Shown here one piece after another: positions 1-7,222 of a stretch of 10,328 nucleotides of DNA; the first letter of the stretch is position 1; the number at the start of each line of letters is the position of its first letter. The notes below the pieces were generated by a model, which saw only the letters and a program-made list of their open reading frames with translations, was not told the DNA's origin and did not search any database. The stretch spans positions 1 to 10,328 of the forward strand of contig NZLV01000134.1 of NCBI GenBank assembly GCA_002694345.1, in the 5' to 3' direction. The translations under genes and the position numbers were made by a program. Origin of the DNA: Maricaulis sp. (lineage in GTDB: Bacteria > Pseudomonadota > Alphaproteobacteria > Caulobacterales > Maricaulaceae).

Positions 1-1539
1 ACAGCGGCCGCGGACGGCCGCGCTGTCGACCTGTTCGGCGTCGAGCACGCCCAGCGTCCGGCCCAGCGTGTCATCCTCGAAGACGACCGTGCTGTCGGAG
101 ATTTCCGAACGTCCCCAATCATCCAGCGGAACCATGACGTCCCGGGTGCGGATGGTCTGAAGGATGAGGCGGCCGGAGCCGCCGGACACGTCATAGCCCT
201 TGCGCTGGACCTGAAGCTGGAAGAGCGATCCGCCCAAGGCGGACTGGGCCAGCACGGTGGCGAGGGAGACGGAGAGCAGGACTGCGACCGAGGCTTCATA
301 GCTGGAGGTCAGCTCGAACACGATCAGCGTGGTGGAGAGCGGAGCGCCCAGAACGGCCCCGGAAACCGCGCCCATGCCGATCACCGCGAAGAAGCCCGGT
401 CCGGCCGTCTGGTCGCCGAGCAGGAGGCCGGCGATCAGGCCGAAGGCGGAGCCGAGCATGGCTCCCAGATAGAGGGAAGGAGAGAACACGCCGCCGCCGA
501 AACGGAAGCCAAGCGTGACCACGGTGGCCAGCGTCTTCATCCCGATCAGGAGGAGGAGCAGGGCGAGCCCGTATTCGGTGCGCAGGGCGTTGGAGGTCGC
601 CTCATAGCCAACGCCCAGAATTTCCGGTGCGATCAAGGCCATCAGCCCGATCAGCAGGCCGCCCGGCAGGGGCAGGATCCACAGCGGAATGCCGATCCGC
701 TCGCAAGCCTGGGCAATGCGGGCCGGCAGGAAGATGGCGCCGCGGTTGAAGAGGATGGCGAGGCCGGCGGCGGCGACGCCCAGGAAGGCGGCGGCGGGGA
801 AATCCCAGAAGGAGGCGGCGGCCATTTCCGGCAGGCCGAAGACCGGGTCCTGGCCGAGATGGTGGCGCACGATCAGCGCGCCGATGATCGAGGCGGAGGC
901 CACCGGGGCGATGGAGCGCAGGGCGTAGTGGCCGAGAATGACCTCGAAGGCGAAGAGCGCACCGGCGACGGGCGCGTTGAAACTGGCCGAGACGGCGGCA
1001 GCAGCCCCGCAGGCGAGCAGGACGCGGCTGCCCCGCGCCGGCATGTCGAGCCATCCGCCGATCGCGGAGGCCAGGGATGCGCCCAGATGCACCGCCGGAC
1101 CTTCCCGGCCGGTGCTGGCGCCGCCGCCCAGGGAGATGGCGGAAATGATCGCGGAATAGAGACCGGATTTGAGGTCGATACGGCCAGCCTTGACGGCGCG
1201 GGCCTCGATGACATCGGCCACACCCTGGCTGCGCGTGTCGGGTGTCAGGTTCAGCCGGTGACCCAGCCAGAGCAGGAAAGCGACCAGGGCGCCCGTGGCG
1301 AAGGGGATCAGGATGACGCGCCAGGCCGGCAGGTGGGCGGCGGCGGAGGCGAGATGGATCTCGGTCACGCCGAAGGCGGTCTGTTCGACAAAGGAAATGC
1401 CCAGGCGCAGGCCCAGCGTGGCATAGCCGGCGACCACGCCGATCAGGATGCCCAGCGCCCAAAGCGCCGGCCCCCGTCCGCCCTTGATGGCTTCAACGAG
1501 GCGATCCAGCCATCCCGTCTGTTGCTTTGAGTCGCTCAC
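1..1539 (-). CDS. ClC-family chloride channel / H+-Cl- antiporter with C-terminal CBS region (C-terminus cut by window edge)
   Basis: Inner-membrane anion transport protein of the ClC family. Translating from a GTG at 1539 gives 513 residues, still open at the window edge. Visible family motifs are GREGP at residues 144-148, with E146 as the gating glutamate, and GVFSP at 350-354, matching the GxFxP anion-binding motif. A helix follows with the typical APLSTTLIVFELT pattern. The first selectivity loop is degenerate (RSQGVAD instead of GSGIP). By alignment from memory to E. coli ClcA, the internal proton glutamate E203 is V200 here, and the pore tyrosine Y445 is F440. After about residue 463 (TRDVMVP) a CBS domain begins and is truncated. 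ClC proteins with CBS domains are longer than ClcA. No in-frame ATG lies upstream. The gene is divergent from the exported protein at 1668, with a 128 bp gap in which I see no clear promoter. Channel versus exchanger cannot be settled from sequence. Confidence 0.93.
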   Translation of the reverse strand, partial: MSDSKQQTGWLDRLVEAIKGGRGPALWALGILIGVVAGYATLGLRLGISFVEQTAFGVTEIHLASAAAHLPAWRVILIPFATGALVAFLLWLGHRLNLTPDTRSQGVADVIEARAVKAGRIDLKSGLYSAIISAISLGGGASTGREGPAVHLGASLASAIGGWLDMPARGSRVLLACGAAAAVSASFNAPVAGALFAFEVILGHYALRSIAPVASASIIGALIVRHHLGQDPVFGLPEMAAASFWDFPAAAFLGVAAAGLAILFNRGAIFLPARIAQACERIGIPLWILPLPGGLLIGLMALIAPEILGVGYEATSNALRTEYGLALLLLLIGMKTLATVVTLGFRFGGGVFSPSLYLGAMLGSAFGLIAGLLLGDQTAGPGFFAVIGMGAVSGAVLGAPLSTTLIVFELTSSYEASVAVLLSVSLATVLAQSALGGSLFQLQVQRKGYDVSGGSGRLILQTIRTRDVMVPLDDWGRSEISDSTVVFEDDTLGRTLGVLDAEQVDSAAVRGRC

Positions 1540-1667
1540 AGGATTGGTTTCACTGCCAAAAGCGGGCGCGGTCAAGCGTGGCGGGGATTTGTCGGCCCGC
1601 CCTTGCGCCGGTCCGGTTCAGGGTTAATGTGCCGCGAACTCTGGGGAGACGGTATGTGGAGGGGCGC

Positions 1668-2279
1668 ATGATTGTGTGGGCAAGGGCCGGTCTGGCAGTT
1701 CTGGGGTTGAGCCTGGTCGCGGTTTGGCCGGCCATGGCGCAACCGGTGACGACAGTCTATTCGCGTATTGATGACACTTGTTCCGAACGGGCGTTGCCGG
1801 ACGATCCGGTGGTGGAAATCCGGTGCGGGGCGCCGGGGCCCTGGCAGATCATTCTTCAGGCCTCCGATCATGGGGCATCCGTGACCTATCAGAGTGGCCG
1901 CGGACTGAGCTCGCAACCGCTCTCGCCGCCCAGCCGCGCCCTGTTCGGGGCGTTTCACACGGTGATTGAATGGCGCGAGATCGTCGGGCAACCCTTTGCA
2001 ACCATCCATCGCTATTATCACGACACGCCCAGTGAAATGACGGGCGGCGAGACCCAAGCCTACCAGACGCTGATGGTGACAGCCTTGCGGCCTGAAACGG
2101 CGGAGACGGCCTGTGTCGTGGCGTTTGTGGATGCCAGCAGTCTGGGCGATGCCAATGCCGTGGCGCGGGATGTGGCGGACCGCTTGTCGCGGGGCTGGGA
2201 TTGCGCGCTGGACCCGATCTGGTTTGACGCGGATCTGCCCAGTGTGGACGCCTATATCGCCCGTATGGGGCATCACTAG
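1668..2279 (+). CDS. Exported small protein with signal peptide, function unknown
   Basis: A 203-residue protein. The ATG at 1668 is preceded by a GGAGGGG ribosome site (from 1658) and starts a clear Sec signal peptide: a short basic start, then a hydrophobic stretch ending in PAMA before Q25. The frame stays open further upstream, but the signal peptide fixes this start. The mature part has four cysteines (TCSER, IRCGA, TACVV, WDCAL), which could form two disulphides in the periplasm. From memory, the layout resembles a widespread unnamed alphaproteobacterial family. The shared features are a Y-S-x-I/L-D-x-x-C start, a central TVIEWR...ATIHRY stretch, then a CxVAxVDA...DANAxAR...D...DC end. 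Here these read CVVAFVDASSLGDANAVARDVAD. Family membership is inferred and no biochemical role is known to me. It is divergent from the ClC gene and ends 6 bp before the convergent ribbon-helix-helix gene. Confidence 0.82.
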   Translation: MIVWARAGLAVLGLSLVAVWPAMAQPVTTVYSRIDDTCSERALPDDPVVEIRCGAPGPWQIILQASDHGASVTYQSGRGLSSQPLSPPSRALFGAFHTVIEWREIVGQPFATIHRYYHDTPSEMTGGETQAYQTLMVTALRPETAETACVVAFVDASSLGDANAVARDVADRLSRGWDCALDPIWFDADLPSVDAYIARMGHH

Positions 2280-2285
2280 CCCGTT

Positions 2286-2504
2286 CTAGCCGGCTGGCGG
2301 GTCCTGCAGTCTTTTCAGCACGAAAACGCGCAGGGACGAGGCCAGCGGCTCGTCGCCGCGCTGGATGTCGATGGCGCCGACCAGACCGGCCAGGCTGTCA
2401 CCGGCCTCGGTCGCGGCACGGTCGATCTCGGCCCAGAATTCCGGTTCCAGGGAGACGCTGGTGCGGTGACCGGCGAGGGAGAGGGAGCGTTTGACCAGCG
2501 GCAT
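2286..2504 (-). CDS. Ribbon-helix-helix (RHH_4-like) small protein
   Basis: A 72-residue protein starting MPLVKRSLSLAGHRTSVSLE. The pattern of a short basic beta strand (KRSLSLAGHRTSVSLE), an acidic/aromatic turn (PEFWAEIDRAA), a second helix (SLAGLVGAID) and a final SSLRVFVL segment matches the ribbon-helix-helix family common in alphaproteobacteria. That family has sometimes been misnamed aryl-sulfate sulfotransferase. RHH proteins bind DNA as dimers through the paired strands and often act as small repressors. No target is evident, although a short palindrome lies in the divergent gap (2565-2578). The ATG at 2504 lacks a strong Shine-Dalgarno sequence. The gene is divergent from the glycosylase gene (start 2609) and tail-to-tail with the exported protein gene. 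Confidence 0.85.
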   Translation of the reverse strand: MPLVKRSLSLAGHRTSVSLEPEFWAEIDRAATEAGDSLAGLVGAIDIQRGDEPLASSLRVFVLKRLQDPPAG

Positions 2505-2608
2505 GACGGCACTTGAACCGGTCGCAGCGGCGCTGGCAAGTCAGGGCTTGCATCAGGCGGGGTGACCGACCTATCGGTGTGGGCAGGACGGACGCGGGGA
2601 GAGCGGCC

Positions 2609-3277
2609 ATGATATCCTTCACCGAGATCGAGGCGGCAGCCCGGACCCATCATCCGGACCTGGACGCGCGCCTGGCGGCGCATGCCCCGCCCCGGACCGC
2701 GGCGGAGCTGGCGGCAATGCCGGATGATCGCTGGCTGTCCCTGATGACGCGGTCGGTCTTTCAGGCAGGCTTTGTCTGGAAGGTGATCGAAGCGAAGTGG
2801 GACGGGTTCGAGGCGGCGTTTGACGGGTTCGAACCGGCGCGGGTTTCCTTCTATTCGGACGAGGATGTGGAACGCCTGCTGCGGGATGAGCGCATCGTCC
2901 GCAATGGCCAGAAGATCATGGCGACCATCGCCAATGCCGGATTTGTCAGCGAGATTTCGACGGAATATGACGGGTTCGGACGTTTCCTGTCTCAATGGCC
3001 GGCCAGTGACCAGGCCGGACTGCTGGAGGTGTTCAAGAAACGCGGATCGCGGCTGGCCGGGATGACCGGTCAGTATGTGCTGCGCTTTGGGGGCTGGGAT
3101 GCCTGGATCCTGTCCAAGGATGTCGCGGCGGCGCTGATCCGGGCGGGGATTGTTGACAAGACGCCCAGTTCGAAAACGGCGCTGGCCCGAGTGCAGGCGG
3201 CCATCACGCACTGGCGCGAGGAGACGGGACGCAGCCAGACCGAGATCAGCCGGATTTTGGCCATGAGTGTGGGCTAA
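2609..3277 (+). CDS. DNA-3-methyladenine glycosylase I-like (Tag superfamily) protein
   Basis: A 222-residue protein with the helical core of Tag-type glycosylases, which cut alkylated bases from DNA to begin base-excision repair. Recognisable segments are VFQAGFVWKVIEAK (residues 50-63, matching the QQAGLSW helix of E. coli Tag), EDVERLLRDERIVRNGQKI (matching EDVERLVQDAGIIRHRGKI) and KKRGSRLAGMTGQYVLRF (matching KKRGFKFVGTT). It contains no cysteine, so the Cys/His zinc site of classical Tag is absent, and the base-recognition glutamate of Tag (E38) is replaced by a serine in the aligned helix. This fits a divergent alphaproteobacterial branch of about 220 residues ending SRILAMSVG; substrate range is therefore uncertain. 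The ATG at 2609 follows GGGGAGAG at a good distance. The frame is open upstream to 2513, but that extension looks non-coding. Confidence 0.9.
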   Translation: MISFTEIEAAARTHHPDLDARLAAHAPPRTAAELAAMPDDRWLSLMTRSVFQAGFVWKVIEAKWDGFEAAFDGFEPARVSFYSDEDVERLLRDERIVRNGQKIMATIANAGFVSEISTEYDGFGRFLSQWPASDQAGLLEVFKKRGSRLAGMTGQYVLRFGGWDAWILSKDVAAALIRAGIVDKTPSSKTALARVQAAITHWREETGRSQTEISRILAMSVG

Positions 3278-3382
3278 GCCTCTTCACAGCAATGTTAATT
3301 TCACGGATACCCGGGGTGCAGGAAAGTGTCGCGCGTTTGAATGAATTGCCGCACAGTACTGTTACGAGACTGAAGAAACAGG

Positions 3383-3694
3383 ATGTTGATGCGCCGCTGG
3401 CATAGACCGCTGCCCCTTCAGATCAAGTGGGCTGACGAGGCTCCGGACACGCCCGGGGTCTATGTCCTGCTGCGCAGTTCCATGGATATTTCCAGCGTGC
3501 TGAAGATCGGGCCGGCGCGGTCCGTGCGCCGCATGTTCCAGCGCGAATGCCGGACGGATTATTCCGGCACGCCGGACCGTCCCGGTGCCATGATGTGGAT
3601 GGAGAGCTGGTCCGATGCCGAGGAAGCGGCCCGTCTGGTCAGCGAATACCGCCGCCGTCACGGCCGGGTGCCGCCGCTCAATTCGCCCTATTGA
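3383..3694 (+). CDS. Small GIY-YIG-like protein
   Basis: A 103-residue soluble protein. It has GVY at 25-27, then KIG at 41-43, which fits a GIY-YIG motif with the second tyrosine replaced by lysine. Basic residues follow (R46, R49, R50), as in the arginine helix of this fold. Near the end, ARLVSEYRRRHGRVPPLN aligns with the UvrC pattern LLLEANLIKQHRPRYN and puts E88 in the place of the metal-binding glutamate, with N100 as the closing asparagine. I infer a divergent, possibly inactive, GIY-YIG nuclease fold; no function is assignable. Two starts are possible. ATG 3383 has GAAGAA a little upstream, while ATG 3389 (giving 101 residues) sits 6 nt after AGG and is better spaced. The gene ends by overlapping the convergent DUF4169-like gene by 7 bp. 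The 105 bp gap before it holds nothing I can name. Confidence 0.72.
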   Translation: MLMRRWHRPLPLQIKWADEAPDTPGVYVLLRSSMDISSVLKIGPARSVRRMFQRECRTDYSGTPDRPGAMMWMESWSDAEEAARLVSEYRRRHGRVPPLNSPY

Positions 3695-3897
3695 TCATCC
3701 CCGTCCTCTGACGGTGGCGTGTCCGCGCGGCGATGCGCCTCGATCTGCTTTTTTGCCAATTCCTGTCGGGCTTTCGCCAGGTCACTGATGACCTTGGGTG
3801 TGCCATGGGCGATGCGATTGGCCTCGGCGGTTCTCGCCTTGTCCTCGCGCTGTTTGCGCTTGCGGTACTGGCGCAGATTGATCGGCTTGCTGGTCAT
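3688..3897 (-). CDS. DUF4169-like small charged protein
   Basis: A 69-residue, highly charged, probably helical protein. Its start (INLRQYRKRKQREDKARTAEANRIAHG) and middle (DLAKARQELAKKQIEAHRR) match the pattern of the DUF4169 family of small alphaproteobacterial proteins, which have the form INLRxxRKxKxRxxK...A...NRxxFG...K...AxxxLxxxxLdgHrr. The function of that family is unknown. The tail is acidic (PPSEDGDDQ). I chose the ATG at 3897 because the family pattern begins within a few residues of it; an in-frame extension upstream to 3927 has no family similarity. The stop overlaps the last codons of the GIY-YIG-like gene on the other strand. The 89 bp upstream separate it from the divergent S41 gene. 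Confidence 0.78.
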   Translation of the reverse strand: MTSKPINLRQYRKRKQREDKARTAEANRIAHGTPKVISDLAKARQELAKKQIEAHRRADTPPSEDGDDQ

Positions 3898-3986
3898 GCG
3901 GGGTCCGTAATGACAGGGCCGGCGCATCCAAAGCGGGCTGACCGGGCATCTTCACCCTAAACCGCCAGCGGGCAGGGGAGAAGTAC

Positions 3987-5423
3987 ATGCTGCGTCCGGT
4001 CTTTCGCGTTCTGGGGACGCCCTTCCGGGTGATCCCCTGGTATGTCTGGCTGGCGGCTGTGGCCGTGGCGGGCTGGTTCGGCCGGAACATCCTGCTGATC
4101 ATCGCCACCATCCTCGCCTTCCACCCGATACCCGTGCCGCCGCTCTTCCAGGGCGAGCCGGAGACATTGGCTGAAGCGCGGCTCCAGGACCTGCAGCATT
4201 TCCAGCATGTGCGCCGCAATGAGCGCTCGATGACCGACGCGATGCGGGCGCGCTTTGATGCCCGCGTGGCCACGCTGCGCGAACAGGCGGAGAGCCTGAC
4301 GGATGCGGAATTCCTGCTGGGTCTGGCCCGGGCGCAGGCAGAGATCGACAATGGCCATTCCAACACGTCGACGACGCGGATGGTGGCCCGTTTTGACCGG
4401 CTGCCGGTGCGCTTTGCCGACATGGCCGGCGAGCTGCGCATCCTGCGGGCGCGCACCGGGCAGGCGGATTTGCTGGGTGCGCGGGTGGAGGCGATCAATG
4501 GCGTACCGGCGGGAGAGCTGATGGCCCGTTTCCGCGATACGCTGGGCGGGAATGACGCCTTTGCCGCCACGCTCCTGCCCGGATTGATGGATGCGCCGGA
4601 CTTCCTGGCCGCGGTCGGGGCCGGTCCGGCGGAAGGCCCGGTCCTGCTCGATCTGACCCTGGCCGGGGGCGAACCCTTCCAGATCGCGCTGACGGCAGAC
4701 GCGGCGGATCCCGACGCGCCGCGCGCCTTCCCCGGTGACCTGCCCCAGCCCTGGGTGATGACGGCGGACTGGCAGGTCATGCAGCCGGCGGGGGCGCCGC
4801 TCTACCTGCAGCACCCGGAGCGGGGCTATTGGATGGAGCGGATCGCGGAGGGCCGCATCGCCTATCTCAGCCTGCGCACGAATTTCGATGATGACAGCGG
4901 GGAAAGCCTGCGCGATTTCGCGGCCCGGATCGAGGCTGAGCTGGCGGCCGATCCGCCGCACGCCATCCTGGTCGATCAGCGCTTTTCCGGCGGCGGCGAT
5001 CTGACGATGACCCATGATCTCATGTCGGCCCTGCCGGCTCTGACGGAGGGTCGCGTCTATCACCTCGTCTCGGGCAATACGTTCTCGGCCGCGATCGTCA
5101 ATCTGGCCTCCACGGTGGAGGTGGCGCCGGAGCGCACGCTTCTGGTCGGTGAGCCGATCGGGGATCGTCTGCAATTCTGGGCCGAGGGCTGGGCCTACAC
5201 CCTGCCCAATTCCGGCTTCCGGGCGCGTTACTCGACCGGCTTCTACGATCTGCAGAATGGCTGTGAAGGCCTGTTCCGCTGTGCCGGGGGCAGTTTGCAC
5301 ATCTTCCCGATCCTGGTGGACGACCTGGACCTTGATGTGTCCGCACCGCTGACGTTCGAAGCCTATGCCGCCGGACGCGACCCGGCGCTGGAGGCAGTGT
5401 TGGGGATGGAGGGGGTTGAGTAG
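3987..5423 (+). CDS. Membrane-anchored S41-family peptidase homologue
   Basis: A 478-residue protein. A hydrophobic N-terminus (about residues 17-45, interrupted by GRN) suggests one or two membrane segments with the rest in the periplasm. The body follows the S41 (tail-specific/tricorn-like) plan. It has a DNGHSNTS motif with H124, matching the D-G-H-T/S motif of S41 proteins; a PDZ-like stretch (LGARVEAINGVP, 163-174); the core strand and glycine loop VDQRFSGGGD (329-338); and SGNTFSAAI with S367 as the probable nucleophile. VGEPIGDR follows with E389. The lysine partner of CtpA/Prc is not apparent, so it resembles the S41 members that use Ser/His/Glu-type residues. LPNSGFRARYSTGFYD near 410-425 is typical of that branch. 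ATG 3987 follows AGGGGAGAAG, a strong ribosome site. It is convergent with fumC and probably monocistronic. Substrate is unknown. Confidence 0.85.
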   Translation: MLRPVFRVLGTPFRVIPWYVWLAAVAVAGWFGRNILLIIATILAFHPIPVPPLFQGEPETLAEARLQDLQHFQHVRRNERSMTDAMRARFDARVATLREQAESLTDAEFLLGLARAQAEIDNGHSNTSTTRMVARFDRLPVRFADMAGELRILRARTGQADLLGARVEAINGVPAGELMARFRDTLGGNDAFAATLLPGLMDAPDFLAAVGAGPAEGPVLLDLTLAGGEPFQIALTADAADPDAPRAFPGDLPQPWVMTADWQVMQPAGAPLYLQHPERGYWMERIAEGRIAYLSLRTNFDDDSGESLRDFAARIEAELAADPPHAILVDQRFSGGGDLTMTHDLMSALPALTEGRVYHLVSGNTFSAAIVNLASTVEVAPERTLLVGEPIGDRLQFWAEGWAYTLPNSGFRARYSTGFYDLQNGCEGLFRCAGGSLHIFPILVDDLDLDVSAPLTFEAYAAGRDPALEAVLGMEGVE

Positions 5424-5432
5424 CGCCCGCTC

Positions 5433-5532
5433 TCCATTTTTCCCGGAAGCGCGCAGCGCTGTCCGGGACCTGCGGGAGACTCAGCGCTTGGGAAAGCCCT
5501 GGGTAGGCCCCGGACCTTCGTCCGGGGAAAAT
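5433..5532. repeat. Composite palindromic repeat, copy 1
   Basis: The outer arms are inverted: CCATTTTTCCCGGA at 5434-5447 and TCCGGGGAAAATG at 5521-5533. Inside the left half, CCCGGA (5442-5447) and TCCGGG (5462-5467) flank the hairpin AGCGC-GCA-GCGCT. The right half is a perfect hairpin, CCCCGGAC (5508-5515), loop CTTC, GTCCGGGG (5520-5527). The core from 5480 (CTCAGCGCTTG) aligns with the core of the second copy at 8314 (CTCATCGCTTG) at nearly the same distance from the left arm. It lies just downstream of the S41 gene. I see no coding capacity. Confidence 0.65.
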
Positions 5533-5585
5533 GCTGTAGTGCTTCAATCCATCCGGGGGATATGAATCCCCTGAAGTGCAGACAC

Positions 5586-5621
5586 AAAAAAAGGCGCGCT
5601 GGAGTTTCCGGCGCGCCTTTT
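5586..5621. terminator. Bidirectional intrinsic terminator between the S41 gene and fumC
   Basis: A near-perfect hairpin with stem GGCGCGC (5593-5599) paired to GCGCGCC (5611-5617). It extends inward through a T-G wobble, G-C, G-C and A-T to a 3-nt loop (5604-5606). A run of seven A (5586-5592) precedes it and TTTT (5618-5621) follows it, so U-tracts exist for both directions of transcription. It lies in the gap between two convergent genes, 22 bp past the fumC stop. Confidence 0.9.
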
Positions 5622-5643
5622 GTCTGATGAGGGTTGGAGAACC

Positions 5644-7038
5644 CTAGTCCTTCGGGCCCAGCATGTTTTCCGGGCGGACGATGGCGTCGAATTGTTCCTC
5701 GGTGACAAAGCCGAGTTTGACGGCCTCTTCGCGCAGCGTGGTGCCGTTCTTGTGGGCGGTCTTGGCGACGATGGTGGCGTTGTCATAGCCGATCGTCGAG
5801 TTGAGCGCGGTGACCAGCATGAGGGAGCGTTCCATCAGCTGGCGGATATTGTCCTCGCGGGCCTCGATGCCGACGACACACTTCTCGGTGAAGGTGTTGG
5901 CGCTGTCGGCCAGGAGACGGATCGACTGCAGGACATTGTAGATGATGACCGGCTTGTAGACATTGAGCTCGAAATGGCCCTGGGAGCCGGCGAAGCTCAC
6001 CGTGGTGTTATTGCCCATCACCTGCGAGCAGACCATGGTCATGGCTTCGCACTGGGTCGGGTTCACCTTGCCCGGCATGATCGAGGAGCCCGGCTCGTTT
6101 TCCGGCAGGGCCAGCTCGCCCAGACCCGAGCGCGGGCCGGAGCCCAGCAGGCGGATGTCATTGGCGATCTTGAACAGGGAGACGGCGGCCGAGTTGAGCG
6201 CGCCATGGGCTTCCACCAGGGCGTCCTTGGTGGCCAGGGCCTCGAACTTGTTCGGGGCGGTGACGAAGGGCAGCTTGGTGAAGCCGGCGACTTCCTCGGC
6301 GAAGGCTTCAGCGAAACCCTTCTTGGTGTTCAGACCGGTGCCGACGGCGGTGCCGCCCTGGGCCAGCTCGCAGAGCGCGGGCAGGGTGGCTTCGATGCGG
6401 CGGATCGCATTCTTGACCATGGTGACATAGCCGGAGAATTCCTGGCCCAGCGTCAGCGGCGTGGCGTCCTGGGTGTGGGTGCGGCCGATCTTGATGATGT
6501 CCTTGAAGGCCTGCGACTTGTCGTTGAGGGCATTGTGCAGGGTCTGCAGGGCGGGGATCAGGCTGTGCGAGATCTCCTCGGCGGCGGCGATATGCATGGC
6601 CGTCGGGAAGGTGTCATTGGACGACTGGGACCGGTTCACATGGTCGTTCGGGTGGATCGGATCCTTGGAGCCGACCACGCCGCCGAGCATCTGGATGGCC
6701 CGGTTGGAGACGACTTCATTCGTGTTCATGTTGGACTGCGTGCCCGAGCCGGTCTGCCAGACGGAGAGCGGGAAATGGTCGTCCAGCTTGCCTTCGGCAA
6801 CCTCCAGCGCGGCGGCGGCGATGGCGTCGGCATATTCCGCTTCCATATTGTCCAGGCGCTTGTTGGCGAGGGCGGCGGAGCGCTTGACGATGCCCAGGGC
6901 GCGGATCAGCGGTTTGGGCATGGTTTCCGTGCCGATCGGGAAATTGATCAGCGAGCGGGCGGTCTGGGCGCCGAAGAGTTTGTCGGCGGGTACTTCAAGC
7001 GGTCCGAAGCTGTCGGTCTCGGTGCGCATCTCGCTCAT
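5644..7038 (-). CDS. fumC: Fumarate hydratase class II
   Basis: A cytoplasmic TCA-cycle enzyme that interconverts fumarate and L-malate as a homotetramer without an iron-sulfur cluster. It has 464 residues, close to E. coli FumC (467). The start SFGPLEVPADKLFGAQTARS, the substrate stretch TGSGTQSNMNTNEV, GRTHTQDATPL with the catalytic base H188, and the superfamily signature GSSIMPGKVNP with S318, K324 and N326 are all intact and fall at the E. coli numbering. ATG 7038 is supported by AAGGAG (7048-7053 on the complement), 9 nt upstream. Longer in-frame extensions to 7116 lack similarity to the family. It is transcribed alone and ends at the hairpin at 5586-5621. A GAGTC (CcrM-type GANTC) site lies upstream at 7091-7095. 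Class I fumarase may exist elsewhere. Confidence 0.97.
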   Translation of the reverse strand: MSEMRTETDSFGPLEVPADKLFGAQTARSLINFPIGTETMPKPLIRALGIVKRSAALANKRLDNMEAEYADAIAAAALEVAEGKLDDHFPLSVWQTGSGTQSNMNTNEVVSNRAIQMLGGVVGSKDPIHPNDHVNRSQSSNDTFPTAMHIAAAEEISHSLIPALQTLHNALNDKSQAFKDIIKIGRTHTQDATPLTLGQEFSGYVTMVKNAIRRIEATLPALCELAQGGTAVGTGLNTKKGFAEAFAEEVAGFTKLPFVTAPNKFEALATKDALVEAHGALNSAAVSLFKIANDIRLLGSGPRSGLGELALPENEPGSSIMPGKVNPTQCEAMTMVCSQVMGNNTTVSFAGSQGHFELNVYKPVIIYNVLQSIRLLADSANTFTEKCVVGIEAREDNIRQLMERSLMLVTALNSTIGYDNATIVAKTAHKNGTTLREEAVKLGFVTEEQFDAIVRPENMLGPKD

Positions 7039-7222
7039 CAGGGGAGGCTCCTTGCAGCCCGCTGCGTGCGGGGGGTAGATGGTAAAGATCGAGTCGAACG
7101 TGTAGCACTCGGACATGATGGATCAAGCAGGCGATGCGCTTCGCCGCGGCCCGTCGGGGAAATCCCGGGCCAAAGGGGGGCAGGCGCAAAACTGGACAGG
7201 ACGCGGGAAGGTTCAGGCTCTG

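Noticed and set aside
602..1462. A 286-codon minus-strand frame in the ClC gene
   Set aside because: Arg/Pro-rich shadow in another frame of the same strand; the ClC frame carries the family motifs.
1551..1575. TTGACC on the minus strand 31 bp upstream of the ClC start, as a -35 box
   Set aside because: No acceptable -10 box at the right distance, and it would place the transcript start at the GTG itself.
5508..5527. Hairpin CCCCGGAC-CTTC-GTCCGGGG as a terminator
   Set aside because: It is followed by A-rich sequence, not T, and belongs to the composite repeat; the convincing terminator is at 5586-5621.
7099..7126. Possible fumC promoter (TTGATC, 16 bp, TACACG on the minus strand)
   Set aside because: The -10 match is poor and spacing is short; no more than chance similarity in this gap.
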